Notes: a model not told the origin generated them from the letters alone. A stretch of 10,730 nucleotides of DNA from Patescibacteria group bacterium AH-259-L07 (GCA_027718005.1 JALLOP010000046.1:1-10730); one strand, 5' to 3'; shown: positions 1 through 6,763, numbered from the stretch's first letter. Made by a program: numbers and translations.

Positions 1-1
1 A

Positions 2-2278
2 GAGAAAGAAACCAAGAATGTCCCTATTGAAGGATTACACCACCGCTCAGGCATCGGAAGAATAAAAGAGCTATTTGCAGATCGTGAGGGCATTTTTGAC
101 GTCTCAGTCGATTTTGATGAAAAGATGGCGAATGTCACCTTTAATCCTTTAACAGTAAGTATAGAAAATATCATCAATATCTTAGAGGACGGTGGCTTTA
201 GGGTTGGAAAGAAAGAAGTATTAAAAGGTTATGAAGCAGTTACTGAAGCAACTACTCAGATAGAAAAAAAGCGTAGACGACTTCTGTGGGCAGGAGCCTA
301 TGCCTATATGATGTTTGTGATTGTGCTCTTCATTGCTCTCTTCTGGAAGGGAAAACTTCTTGGGTATCCTGGACCGCCTCCGTTTTCATTAAAACAGTTT
401 GTTTTCTTTAACTTCCTCATCACTACGCCGGTCATGGTTATTGTCGGCCCACATTTTTATGTAGGAGCCTGGCGAGGACTCATGAATAAAAAAATAACCC
501 ACTACTTCCTGGTGGTATTTTCAACCCTCATCGCTTACGTCTGGAGCATCTATGCTTTATTTTGGGGAAATCCCAAACAGGAACTGTTTATGGGAGCGTT
601 GGTGCTTTTAGCCTTTGTCACCCTTGGAGAATACATGACAGAAATTCTTACCAAAAGAATGCGAAACAGTCTTTTTGAACTTCTGAAACTAGAGCCAACC
701 AGAGCTCGACTCCTAAAAAATGGGAGGGAGATAGAAGTTGATGCCAAAGAACTACATGTAGAAGATATAATGCTTATAAAACCTGGTGAAAAAATACCTA
801 CAGATGGAAAAGTTATAGAAGGAAGGAGTCATGTTAATGAATCGATGGTTACTGGCGAATCCGAGCCAGTAAGCAAGAAGGTTGACGATAAAGTCATTGG
901 TGGAACAATTAATGAGGAGAGCGTTTTAAAGATTAAAGCAACCCATGTTGGCAAAGAAACAACCTTGCGAAAAATAGCTGAACTACTTGATAGAGCGCAA
1001 CTCTCCAAGCCTCCAATTCAAATCCTCGTTGATAAAATTTCAGAAATCTATACCCCTATTGTTTTTGTTCTCGGTCTCGTCGCCCTTGGAACGTGGATAT
1101 TTGTACTGAATGACATTCCCAAGGGTATTTTTGTCATGGCAGCGATGTACATTGTTGCCTGTCCCTGTGCCTTAGGTCTCGCAACACCAACTGCAGCTAT
1201 TGTTGGTACTGGACGAGGCGCCAAAAATCATATTCTCTTCAAACAAGCTGCCTTTGTAGAAAAATTAAATCAAATAGACGCAGCAGTTTTTGATAAAACC
1301 GGAACTCTCACCAAGGGAAAAATGCATGTAACAGATATCATCTCTATTGAGAAGGGGAGAGAGGTGGAGTGTCTAACGCTTGCAGCTACAATAGAAAAAG
1401 GCTCCCTCCATCCTATTGCACGCGCCATGGTAAACAAGGCTGTAGAGGAAAACCTAATGCTTCAGGACCCATATGATTTTCTCGAAGCAAAAGGGATGGG
1501 AGTAGAAGGAATCACAAATGGTAAAAAGGTTTTAGTTGGAAATGAAATGTTTATGCAAAAAAATGGCATTGACCTATCCCTGTTGAAAGATAAACAACAA
1601 GCATTGTCAAAGGAAGGCAAGACAGCTCTCTTCATCGCTGTTGATAAAAGCCTCATGGGAATTATGGCACTCAGAGACGAAATAAGGGAAAATGCTATTC
1701 ACATCATTAAGACCATGAAGCAGAGGGGCATTCAGACTATCATGATCACTGGAGATAATACAATTGTAGGAGACGCAATTGGAAAAGAACTTGGCTTTGA
1801 CAAAATTTATTCCCAGGTATTGCCAGAAGACAAGGTGGGTATTATTGAGGAGTTACAAAATGAAGGGCGAAAAGTACTGATGGTTGGGGATGGCGTAAAC
1901 GATGGCCCAGCACTTGCGGTCTCAGATATAGGTATTGCAATTGGAGGCGGAACCGATGTTGCTTTGGAGGCATCAGATGTAACGCTTATGCGGGAAGATC
2001 CTTGGGATGTAGAAGTGGCTATACGAATGAGTGAATTCACTACTAGAAAAATAAAACAAAATCTATTTATTTCCTTTTATGAGGCAACGGCCCTCATGAT
2101 TCTTGCTGGTCTTGGATTGCTTATATTGCCCGTCGCCGCCGTTTTGATGCTTGGCAGCATCCTTCTTGTTATCGGGAACTCGCTCCTGCTTGAGCGGGCC
2201 ACCGTTCGAAAAGAAAAAGTTAATTTGTTGTTAGATATATTTACCCCATTTCATTCTAAAGCAGAATTCCATGGCTAA
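2..2278 (+). CDS. P1B-type heavy-metal (copper-like) translocating ATPase, 5' end outside window
   Basis: ATP-driven membrane pump for a soft metal ion, probably Cu+ or a relative. The frame is open to the left edge, so the start lies upstream; the ATG at 125 is internal, because the 41 codons before it complete a heavy-metal-associated (HMA) fold. About eight membrane helices are visible: four before the actuator domain, two around the CPC motif (nt 1160-1168) and two at the C-terminus. Other motifs are TGE (851-859), the phosphorylated DKTGT (1293-1307), the HP of the nucleotide-binding domain (1409-1414) and GDGVND (1886-1903). All catalytic motifs are intact, so the pump should be active. 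Oddities: the HMA domain has His-Arg-Ser-Gly where CxxC belongs, and the last two helices lack the usual YN and MxxSS ligands of copper pumps (YE and MLGSI here). Metal specificity is therefore uncertain. The stop overlaps a tiny downstream reading frame. Confidence 0.93.
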   Translation, partial: EKETKNVPIEGLHHRSGIGRIKELFADREGIFDVSVDFDEKMANVTFNPLTVSIENIINILEDGGFRVGKKEVLKGYEAVTEATTQIEKKRRRLLWAGAYAYMMFVIVLFIALFWKGKLLGYPGPPPFSLKQFVFFNFLITTPVMVIVGPHFYVGAWRGLMNKKITHYFLVVFSTLIAYVWSIYALFWGNPKQELFMGALVLLAFVTLGEYMTEILTKRMRNSLFELLKLEPTRARLLKNGREIEVDAKELHVEDIMLIKPGEKIPTDGKVIEGRSHVNESMVTGESEPVSKKVDDKVIGGTINEESVLKIKATHVGKETTLRKIAELLDRAQLSKPPIQILVDKISEIYTPIVFVLGLVALGTWIFVLNDIPKGIFVMAAMYIVACPCALGLATPTAAIVGTGRGAKNHILFKQAAFVEKLNQIDAAVFDKTGTLTKGKMHVTDIISIEKGREVECLTLAATIEKGSLHPIARAMVNKAVEENLMLQDPYDFLEAKGMGVEGITNGKKVLVGNEMFMQKNGIDLSLLKDKQQALSKEGKTALFIAVDKSLMGIMALRDEIRENAIHIIKTMKQRGIQTIMITGDNTIVGDAIGKELGFDKIYSQVLPEDKVGIIEELQNEGRKVLMVGDGVNDGPALAVSDIGIAIGGGTDVALEASDVTLMREDPWDVEVAIRMSEFTTRKIKQNLFISFYEATALMILAGLGLLILPVAAVLMLGSILLVIGNSLLLERATVRKEKVNLLLDIFTPFHSKAEFHG

Positions 2279-2363
2279 GTTAAGCGAAGTTCAAAAACTA
2301 ACTCTTTTCCTCACGATTTACACTATAGTTGTATTTCTTATTATCTATTTCTGGCGCGGATGA
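2271..2363 (+). CDS. Putative 30-residue single-pass membrane peptide
   Basis: A small frame starts at an ATG eight bases inside the end of the metal ATPase gene and ends at TGA 2361-2363. The product reads as a short charged or polar N-terminus (MAKLSEVQK), one uninterrupted hydrophobic stretch of about 18 residues (positions 10-27) and a final WRG. That is the profile of a single transmembrane helix. The overlap with the ATPase stop would allow translational coupling, and small membrane partners beside P-type ATPases are known (CcoS/FixS next to CcoI), although this sequence does not resemble CcoS. No Shine-Dalgarno is evident beyond the coding context. It could be a chance frame; the hydrophobic pattern and the overlap are the only support. 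Confidence 0.42.
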   Translation: MAKLSEVQKLTLFLTIYTIVVFLIIYFWRG

Positions 2364-2407
2364 TGTGTTAGTCATATTGGATTGTGTAAAAATTATATAT
2401 TGAAAAA

Positions 2408-2581
2408 ATGGTCAAAGTACGAGAAAAAGAAGACGATAGAAAATTATACCAATGCGAAGAATGCGATTTGAGATATGAAGATAAGGAGTGAACCGAGAAA
2501 TGCGAAGCATGATGCAAAGAACACCATAGCTGCAATCTAGAAATCAAAAGCTACGCTAAAAAAGGTAGAAAAAGTCATTGA
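2408..2581 (+). pseudogene. Cys-rich zinc-ribbon-like small protein interrupted by two in-frame TGA codons
   Basis: Reading from ATG 2408 gives a lysine- and glutamate-rich protein with YQCEECD, then EKCEA, then CKEHHSCNLEI. It stays in one frame to a terminal TGA at 2579-2581, except for TGA at 2489-2491 and 2510-2512. The five regularly spaced cysteines and the sequence around the stops resemble a small uncharacterised archaeal and candidate-phylum family that, from memory, has Trp at both stop positions (EWAEKCEAWC). Both stops would then be single TGG to TGA transitions. Zinc binding is inferred from the cysteines. The large neighbouring genes read through without internal TGA and use TGG for Trp, and dop ends in TGA, so UGA decoding as Trp is unlikely and decay is the simpler reading. 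The frame lies just after a metal ATPase, so a metal-related past role is possible. If only the first TGA counts, a 27-residue remnant remains. Confidence 0.5.
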
Positions 2582-2616
2582 AGAAATTGGGTATAAAGTC
2601 TCATAATACAGCCCTT

Positions 2617-3912
2617 ATGAATTTTCAAATTAAAGGGGGAAAACAGCTACAAGGGACCATTGTTACCAATACTGCAAAAAATTCAGCAGTGGTTTTGCTG
2701 TGTGCCGCACTTTTAAATAAAAATATAACCACTTTGTATGGGGTCCCGCGTATTGAAGAAGTGAATCGCATCATTGAAGTATTAGAAAGTTTAAAAGTAA
2801 AACTGCAATGGAGGTCAAACCATATTTTAGAAATTACCCCACCCAAAAAAATCTTTCTGAAATCTTTAAATGTAAAAGCAGCTATTAAAACACGTAGTAT
2901 TATTCTTTTGTTAGGTGTTTTAGTTCATGATCTAAATTCGTTTCAACTTCCTCAGCCTGGCGGATGTAAATTAGGAGCACGCACGATCCGTCCTCATTTT
3001 TTTGCTCTTGAAAAAATGAGCATTAGTATTAAAACACTACCAAAAGCATATCAGATAAAACATAACGGATTAAAACCGGCTAACATTGTCTTATATGAAT
3101 CTGGTGATACAGTTACTGAAAATGCAATAATGGCTGGGGCAAAGACAAAAGGTACGACCATTATAAAATTTGCATCATGTAATTATCAGGTACAAGATTT
3201 ATGTTATCTCTTAACCAGACTCGGGGTAAAAATCAAAGGCATTGGAACCACCACGCTCACTATAGAAGGCAAACCACATATTAATAAACCAATTACCTAT
3301 CATATCAGTGAAGATCCAATTGAATCAATGCTGTTTTTATCAGTTGCGGCAACCACTAACTCATCTCTTACCATTAAACGCTGTCCTATTGATTTTTTAG
3401 AGCTTGAACTATTAAAGCTTGAAAAAATGGGGTTTCGGTACAAAATTTTACGCAGGTATAAAGGAAAAAATAAACATACTAATCTTGTAGATATTAAAAC
3501 ATTTCCTAGTCTACTTATTGCATTAGAGGAAAAAATCTATGCACGCCCCTATCCCGGCTTAAACATTGATAACCTGCCCTTTTTTGTTCCTATTGCCACA
3601 CAAGCACGGGGAACAACGTTGATTCATGATTGGGTATATGAAAAACGAGCGCTCTACTATACTGAATTAACAAAACTAGGCGCTGATATAATTCTTGCTG
3701 ATCCTCATCGTGTCTATATTAAGGGGCCGACAAAACTTACGGCCAGAGAAATCATATGCCCGCCAGCCCTTCGTCCTGCTGCTATTATCTTAATTGCCAT
3801 GCTTAAAGCCAAGGGAATTTCACTCCTTCGCAATGTATACTCTATTAACCGCGGGTATGAGGATTTAGCAAAACGTTTAAAAACACTTAACGCAGATATT
3901 GAAATTATTTAA
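2617..3912 (+). CDS. murA: UDP-N-acetylglucosamine 1-carboxyvinyltransferase family protein (MurA-like)
   Basis: Transfers enolpyruvate from PEP to UDP-GlcNAc, the first committed step of peptidoglycan synthesis, in the cytoplasm. From ATG 2617 the protein has 431 residues, close to the usual 415-435. It shows the EPSP-synthase-like double fold signatures: the K21-N22 pair (TAKNSA), the active-site loop PGGCKLGAR with Cys117 (equivalent to E. coli Cys115) and Arg122, the YPGLNID segment with Asp318 (E. coli Asp305 equivalent), the EKR motif with Arg344, LRPAA with Arg386, and NRGYEDL near the end. The retained Cys predicts fosfomycin sensitivity. A TTG at 2578 would add 13 residues, but family members begin right at the MNFQIKGG-like strand, so the ATG is preferred. 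No strong ribosome-binding site precedes either. The sequence is divergent between motifs, so a second, specialised MurA paralogue cannot be excluded. Confidence 0.87.
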   Translation: MNFQIKGGKQLQGTIVTNTAKNSAVVLLCAALLNKNITTLYGVPRIEEVNRIIEVLESLKVKLQWRSNHILEITPPKKIFLKSLNVKAAIKTRSIILLLGVLVHDLNSFQLPQPGGCKLGARTIRPHFFALEKMSISIKTLPKAYQIKHNGLKPANIVLYESGDTVTENAIMAGAKTKGTTIIKFASCNYQVQDLCYLLTRLGVKIKGIGTTTLTIEGKPHINKPITYHISEDPIESMLFLSVAATTNSSLTIKRCPIDFLELELLKLEKMGFRYKILRRYKGKNKHTNLVDIKTFPSLLIALEEKIYARPYPGLNIDNLPFFVPIATQARGTTLIHDWVYEKRALYYTELTKLGADIILADPHRVYIKGPTKLTAREIICPPALRPAAIILIAMLKAKGISLLRNVYSINRGYEDLAKRLKTLNADIEII

Positions 3913-3927
3913 AATAAATACTATAAT
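3899..3927 (+). promoter_or_regulatory. Sigma70-type promoter of the methyltransferase gene
   Basis: TTGAAA (3899-3904), a 17-base spacer and a perfect TATAAT (3922-3927). The -35 overlaps the last codons of the MurA gene. A start site about seven bases after the -10 would fall near 3934, leaving only around ten bases before the ATG at 3944. Confidence 0.6.
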
Positions 3928-3943
3928 TTTATAATAACTACAT

Positions 3944-4507
3944 ATGGCAGAAGAAAAAAATAACATTCCAGGGGGAAGAGAATTAATTAACGCGCGAACT
4001 TTATTGGAAAAAGCAGGCATTGAAGAAAAAATGAAAGTTGCTGATTTAGGTTGCGGTCGACGCGGACATTTTTCTCTTCAAGCGGCAAAGCTTGTTGGTA
4101 AAAAAGGAATTGTATGTGCGGTCGACGTGGTAAAAGATGCGTTAGAAAATGTAAAAAACTCAGCACAGCTCTATGGAATTGAAAATATTAAGATAATCTG
4201 GGCTGACGTAGAAGTGCCCCGAGCAACTAAAATTCCTGACAACGCAATTGATATTGCCATGCTTAATAATATTTTATTTCAGACAAAGAAAAGAAAGGAA
4301 ATGATTAACGAGGCAGTACGTATTTTGAAAAAAGGGGGGAAACTTTTAATTGTTGATTGGAAAAAAACCAAGGCGCCATTTGGTCCCCCGGTTGAAGACC
4401 GAGTAAAACCTGATGCGGTGAAAGATTATGTTCAAAAATGCGGCCTGAAACTTACACACGAACTTGATGCCGGACCGCACCACTACGCATTAGTATTTGA
4501 AAAATAG
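3944..4507 (+). CDS. Class I SAM-dependent methyltransferase, substrate unknown
   Basis: A 187-residue soluble methyltransferase of the UbiE/Methyltransf_11 type. Motif I is DLGCGRRG (residues 34-41), the acidic residue that binds the SAM ribose is Asp61 in AVDVV, a third motif WADVE lies at 86-90, and MLNNILFQ followed by a helix and KKGGKLLIVDWKK (about 129-141) forms the usual strand 4-5 region. The protein covers the bare Rossmann-like fold with almost no extra domain, so the substrate cannot be read from it. The C-terminus GPHHYALVFEK is the usual closing beta hairpin. It has its own promoter and no recognisable Shine-Dalgarno, and is followed at once by a hairpin, so it is probably a monocistronic unit. 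There is no visible link to the proteasome genes downstream. Confidence 0.85.
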   Translation: MAEEKNNIPGGRELINARTLLEKAGIEEKMKVADLGCGRRGHFSLQAAKLVGKKGIVCAVDVVKDALENVKNSAQLYGIENIKIIWADVEVPRATKIPDNAIDIAMLNNILFQTKKRKEMINEAVRILKKGGKLLIVDWKKTKAPFGPPVEDRVKPDAVKDYVQKCGLKLTHELDAGPHHYALVFEK

Positions 4508-4539
4508 AGTAGAAGGAGGGCTTCGCCACTCCTCCTACT
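4508..4539 (+). terminator. Hairpin directly after the methyltransferase stop
   Basis: AGTAGAAGGAG pairs with CTCCTCCTACT across GGC-TTC-GCC, giving about 13 pairs with one A-C mismatch and a bulged A. It begins at the base after the stop codon. No T tract follows (ATATAAAT), so it may act as a weak or bidirectional terminator or as an mRNA 3' end stabiliser. Confidence 0.55.
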
Positions 4540-4558
4540 ATATAAATGGTTCGCTCGC

Positions 4559-4719
4559 CCCTCACCCAGCAATTATCGCCGTCATATCACTGGGTGAGGG
4601 ACGAGGTCGAAATGCAAGTAAACTTTCATTTCTCCCTCGCTGCCATTTATCATAACCCGTAACGCATAATTTCTATACTTTATGCCATAAAAGAGCGGTC
4701 TCTGGGAGACGGTTTTTTT
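4559..4719 (+). ncRNA. Candidate structured RNA: successive hairpins ending in a terminator
   Basis: Four inverted repeats follow one another here. CCCTCACCCAG (4559-4569) pairs perfectly with CTGGGTGAGGG (4590-4600). CGAGG-tc-GAAATG-c-AAGT (4602-4619) pairs with ACTT-t-CATTTC-tc-CCTCG (4622-4639), with symmetric internal loops. GCATAA (4664-4669) pairs with TTATGC (4680-4685). The last is the GTCTC/GAGAC hairpin with a T7 tract (4696-4719). A symmetrical internal loop inside a long stem and a final intrinsic terminator look like a transcribed RNA rather than random spacer. I do not recognise a known RNA family. The region could equally be a leftover of a mobile repeat. No promoter for it was identified with confidence. 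Confidence 0.35.
4696..4719 (+). terminator. Rho-independent terminator (GTCTC-TGG-GAGAC, T7)
   Basis: The stem GTCTC (4698-4702) / GAGAC (4706-4710) has a three-base loop, extends to seven pairs with one G-G mismatch, and runs into seven T residues at 4713-4719. It insulates the proteasome ATPase gene from upstream transcription. Confidence 0.6.
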
Positions 4720-4725
4720 ATATTC

Positions 4726-4766
4726 CTCTGTCTTCCCGAGCGTAGCGAGGATATAGGATGACAAGA
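4726..4766. repeat. Degenerate palindromic repeat of the TGTCATCCCG / CGGGATGACA type
   Basis: CTCTGTCTTCCCGAGCG and CGAGGATATAGGATGACAAGAG form imperfect arms that resemble the clean palindrome at 6704-6736: both have TGTC(A/T)TCCCG on the left and GGATGACAA on the right. The right arm carries a short partial duplication (GGATATAGGAT). This suggests a worn copy of a dispersed intergenic element. Confidence 0.5.
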
Positions 4767-4774
4767 GAAAAAAG

Positions 4775-4818
4775 TTATCCACAACTACCCCAATTTTAAC
4801 AGGGTTTAGTTATCCACA
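4775..4818 (+). promoter_or_regulatory. Two perfect DnaA-box sequences in direct repeat
   Basis: TTATCCACA occurs at 4775-4783 and again at 4810-4818 in the same orientation, each preceded by AG, 35 bases start to start. This nonamer is the high-affinity DnaA consensus in E. coli. The pair sits 22 bases upstream of the TTGACA element ahead of the ATPase gene. The match is direct; binding by DnaA is inference. Confidence 0.5.
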
Positions 4819-4839
4819 CTCTCAAATCCTCTAACGGGG

Positions 4840-4890
4840 TTGACAAAAAAATGCCCTGCGTTAAGCTTATAAGTAGCTATCTATATAGCT
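4840..4890 (+). promoter_or_regulatory. Possible promoter and leader dyad of the proteasomal ATPase gene
   Basis: A perfect TTGACA lies at 4840-4845. The best -10 candidates, TTATAA (4867-4872) or TATAAG (4868-4873), stand 21-22 bases away, longer than the usual 16-18, so the promoter is suboptimal or needs an activator. An interrupted dyad, AGCTAT-CTAT-ATAGCT (4875-4890), follows near the expected start site and could be an operator. Confidence 0.38.
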
Positions 4891-4912
4891 CGTTGAAAAA
4901 AAGGAGGTAATT

Positions 4913-6652
4913 ATGAGTGAAGATCAGGACCATACTGAAAAGGACGAAAAACTTGCGGCGTTAGAAAAACTCTTAGATGATATTGAAAAAGAAATCGAAG
5001 AAAGATGGATAAAAACCTTAAAACTGGAGAAGGAAAGGCATACAGAACTTTTAAAAGACCTTCAACATAAAATGGATCAAAAACTTCAACAGGCAGATGA
5101 GCAAATCATAAAACTTCAAGAAACAATTAGTGAAAAAGATGATCAAATTGCTCGATATAAGCAAATAGTTACTATTCTGAGACAAAAAATATTAGACCTT
5201 GCCGCATCACCTCACTATTATGGCGTGGTTGTGAAAGTACATGAAAAAATAAAAATGGCTACCGTTGTGAACAGTAATGGTCAGCCAATGAGAGTTAATA
5301 TTGTTAATGACGAAATATTGGAAAACCTTGATATGCTCAAACCTGGTCAGGAAGTTCTGCTCAATCAAAATTTCCACATTTTAGAAATCAGCAATAACAA
5401 TATACTTGCTCGCGGCGTTATTGTCAAAATTGAACAAATCCTTGAAGATGGCACACGTGCAATTTTACAAGGACGTATGGATGAAAAACTCGTTGTAAAT
5501 ATTGATTCAAAACTTCATGGTAATCTTAAACCTGGTGACTCGGCCTTGTTAGACCCTGCAACAGGATTTATTTTTGAAAAAGTTGAGGTTGAAAAAGAAG
5601 CGCAAGAACTACTCCTAGCGGAAATACCTGATACAAACTGGAAAGATATTGGCGGACTTGATGAACAAATTGAAACAATTCAACAAGAACTTATTTGGCC
5701 TATTACATATAAACAGGAATTTGATATACATAAGCAGCCTGCTGAGAAAGGCATTTTATTAAAAGGCCCGCCAGGATGTGGAAAAACACTCTTTGGCAAG
5801 GCAATTGCTAATTATTATCAAGGGCATTTTGTGTATATAGGCGGTCCGCGGTTAGAAAGCAAGTGGGTTGGAGAAACAGCACGAATGCAGAGAGAGATTT
5901 TTGGACTTGCAGATAAGTATAAACCACTGGTAATCTTTTTCGATGATGCTGAATCATTCCTGGCAACGCGAGGAGAAAGTCCAGGACAATCACATAAAAA
6001 AGATAATGTAACCCAGTTCCTCGTGTTAATGGACGGCATAAACAAATTAGATTCTGTAATTGTATTGGCGGCTACAAATAGACCCGACTTAATTGATCCA
6101 GCAGTTCTGAGAGAGGGACGGTTAGGACTTGATATTTTTATTAACAGACCAAATACGCCACAAAAGGCAAGGGATATATTCCGTATTTATCTTACTCCGA
6201 ATTTACCATTTCATCCCAATACATTAAATGGGAAAGATCCAGAAGAAGTAGTTGAAAAAATGATTAACAAAGCAACTGACTTTATCTTTACTAAAAATGA
6301 AGCTACTGAGCTTATAGAGGTAACAGATAAAGATGGCACTCAAGAAACATTTTACTTTTCTGATTTTATATCAGGAGCAAGAATAGAAACAATTGTAAGA
6401 AGGGCTAAGATGAAGTCAATTATTAATAAAATAGAAGGTGGGCAAAGAGGAATAACTACGAAGGGAGTTATGCAGTCTATTAAAGAGATTTATTATGAAA
6501 AACAAGGATCAATAACCATTTCTGCCTTATATCAAGAATTTATACTTCGCCCGGGCCAAATTCCAGTAATAATAAAACCCTTGATTATAGAGAAGAAGAT
6601 TGAAAAGGAAAGAGGAGAAATTAAAAAAGAACCTGATCCAACCGTGATATAA
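4913..6652 (+). CDS. arc: Proteasome-associated AAA+ ATPase (Arc/Mpa family)
   Basis: Hexameric unfoldase that recognises pupylated proteins and threads them into the 20S core. The 579 residues follow the family layout: an acidic start, a long coiled coil (about 8-98) that in Mpa binds Pup, two OB-type beta domains (about 100-160 and 163-225), a linker TNWKDIGGLDEQ, and the AAA module. Walker A is GPPGCGKT (285-292), the pore-loop region is SKWVGET (316-322), Walker B is IFFDD (341-345), sensor 1 is ATNR (387-390) and the arginine-finger region is LREGR (399-403). The C-terminal AAA lid matches Mpa (YFSDFISGARIE). Two departures stand out: the second Walker B acid is Asp345 rather than Glu, and the protein ends PDPTVI instead of the GQYL tail that docks into the proteasome in Actinobacteria. 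AAGGAGG at 4901-4907 fixes the start. A terminator separates it from dop. Confidence 0.93.
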   Translation: MSEDQDHTEKDEKLAALEKLLDDIEKEIEERWIKTLKLEKERHTELLKDLQHKMDQKLQQADEQIIKLQETISEKDDQIARYKQIVTILRQKILDLAASPHYYGVVVKVHEKIKMATVVNSNGQPMRVNIVNDEILENLDMLKPGQEVLLNQNFHILEISNNNILARGVIVKIEQILEDGTRAILQGRMDEKLVVNIDSKLHGNLKPGDSALLDPATGFIFEKVEVEKEAQELLLAEIPDTNWKDIGGLDEQIETIQQELIWPITYKQEFDIHKQPAEKGILLKGPPGCGKTLFGKAIANYYQGHFVYIGGPRLESKWVGETARMQREIFGLADKYKPLVIFFDDAESFLATRGESPGQSHKKDNVTQFLVLMDGINKLDSVIVLAATNRPDLIDPAVLREGRLGLDIFINRPNTPQKARDIFRIYLTPNLPFHPNTLNGKDPEEVVEKMINKATDFIFTKNEATELIEVTDKDGTQETFYFSDFISGARIETIVRRAKMKSIINKIEGGQRGITTKGVMQSIKEIYYEKQGSITISALYQEFILRPGQIPVIIKPLIIEKKIEKERGEIKKEPDPTVI

Positions 6653-6659
6653 GATGTTT

Positions 6660-6706
6660 AAAAGGGGCATGTCATACGGCAGCCCTTTTTTGTTATGCCC
6701 TTTTTT
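6660..6706 (+). terminator. Terminator after the ATPase gene
   Basis: GGGCAT (6665-6670) pairs with ATGCCC (6695-6700), extended outward by A/T pairs, and is followed by T6 (6701-6706). A second CCC-T6 run inside the loop (6683-6691) offers an alternative shorter hairpin. It lies eight bases after the stop codon. Confidence 0.6.
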
Positions 6707-6757
6707 GTCATCCCGCGCTTCGTGCGGGATGACAAAGAGGATTTGCGGGATGACAAA
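6704..6757. repeat. Palindromic intergenic repeat with an extra half copy
   Basis: TTTGTCATCCCGC (6704-6716) and GCGGGATGACAAA (6724-6736) are exact 13-base inverted arms around GCTTCGT, giving a 15-pair hairpin with a TTC loop. The right arm is repeated once more at 6745-6757. A worn relative lies at 4726-4766. This is the appearance of a REP/MITE-like element inserted between genes. Confidence 0.7.
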
Positions 6758-6763
6758 ATTGGG

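Noticed and set aside
125..127. ATG 125 as the start of the metal ATPase
   Set aside because: The same frame is open from position 2, and its translation completes an HMA domain, so this Met is internal.
2489..2512. Genome-wide UGA recoding to Trp or Gly
   Set aside because: Large genes in the window contain no internal TGA and use TGG for Trp, and dop terminates at TGA at the expected family length.
2578..2580. TTG start for the MurA-like gene
   Set aside because: It adds 13 residues not expected in the family and overlaps the terminal TGA of the preceding broken frame; ATG 2617 lies at the usual first beta strand.
4559..4639. tRNA gene
   Set aside because: The GAGGTCGAAATGC stretch vaguely resembles a T-loop, but no acceptor stem, D-arm or anticodon arm can be built around it.
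4582..4782. 66-codon reading frame on the minus strand
   Set aside because: It runs through a terminator, hairpin arms, a palindromic repeat and a DnaA box, and has no ribosome-binding site or recognisable domain.
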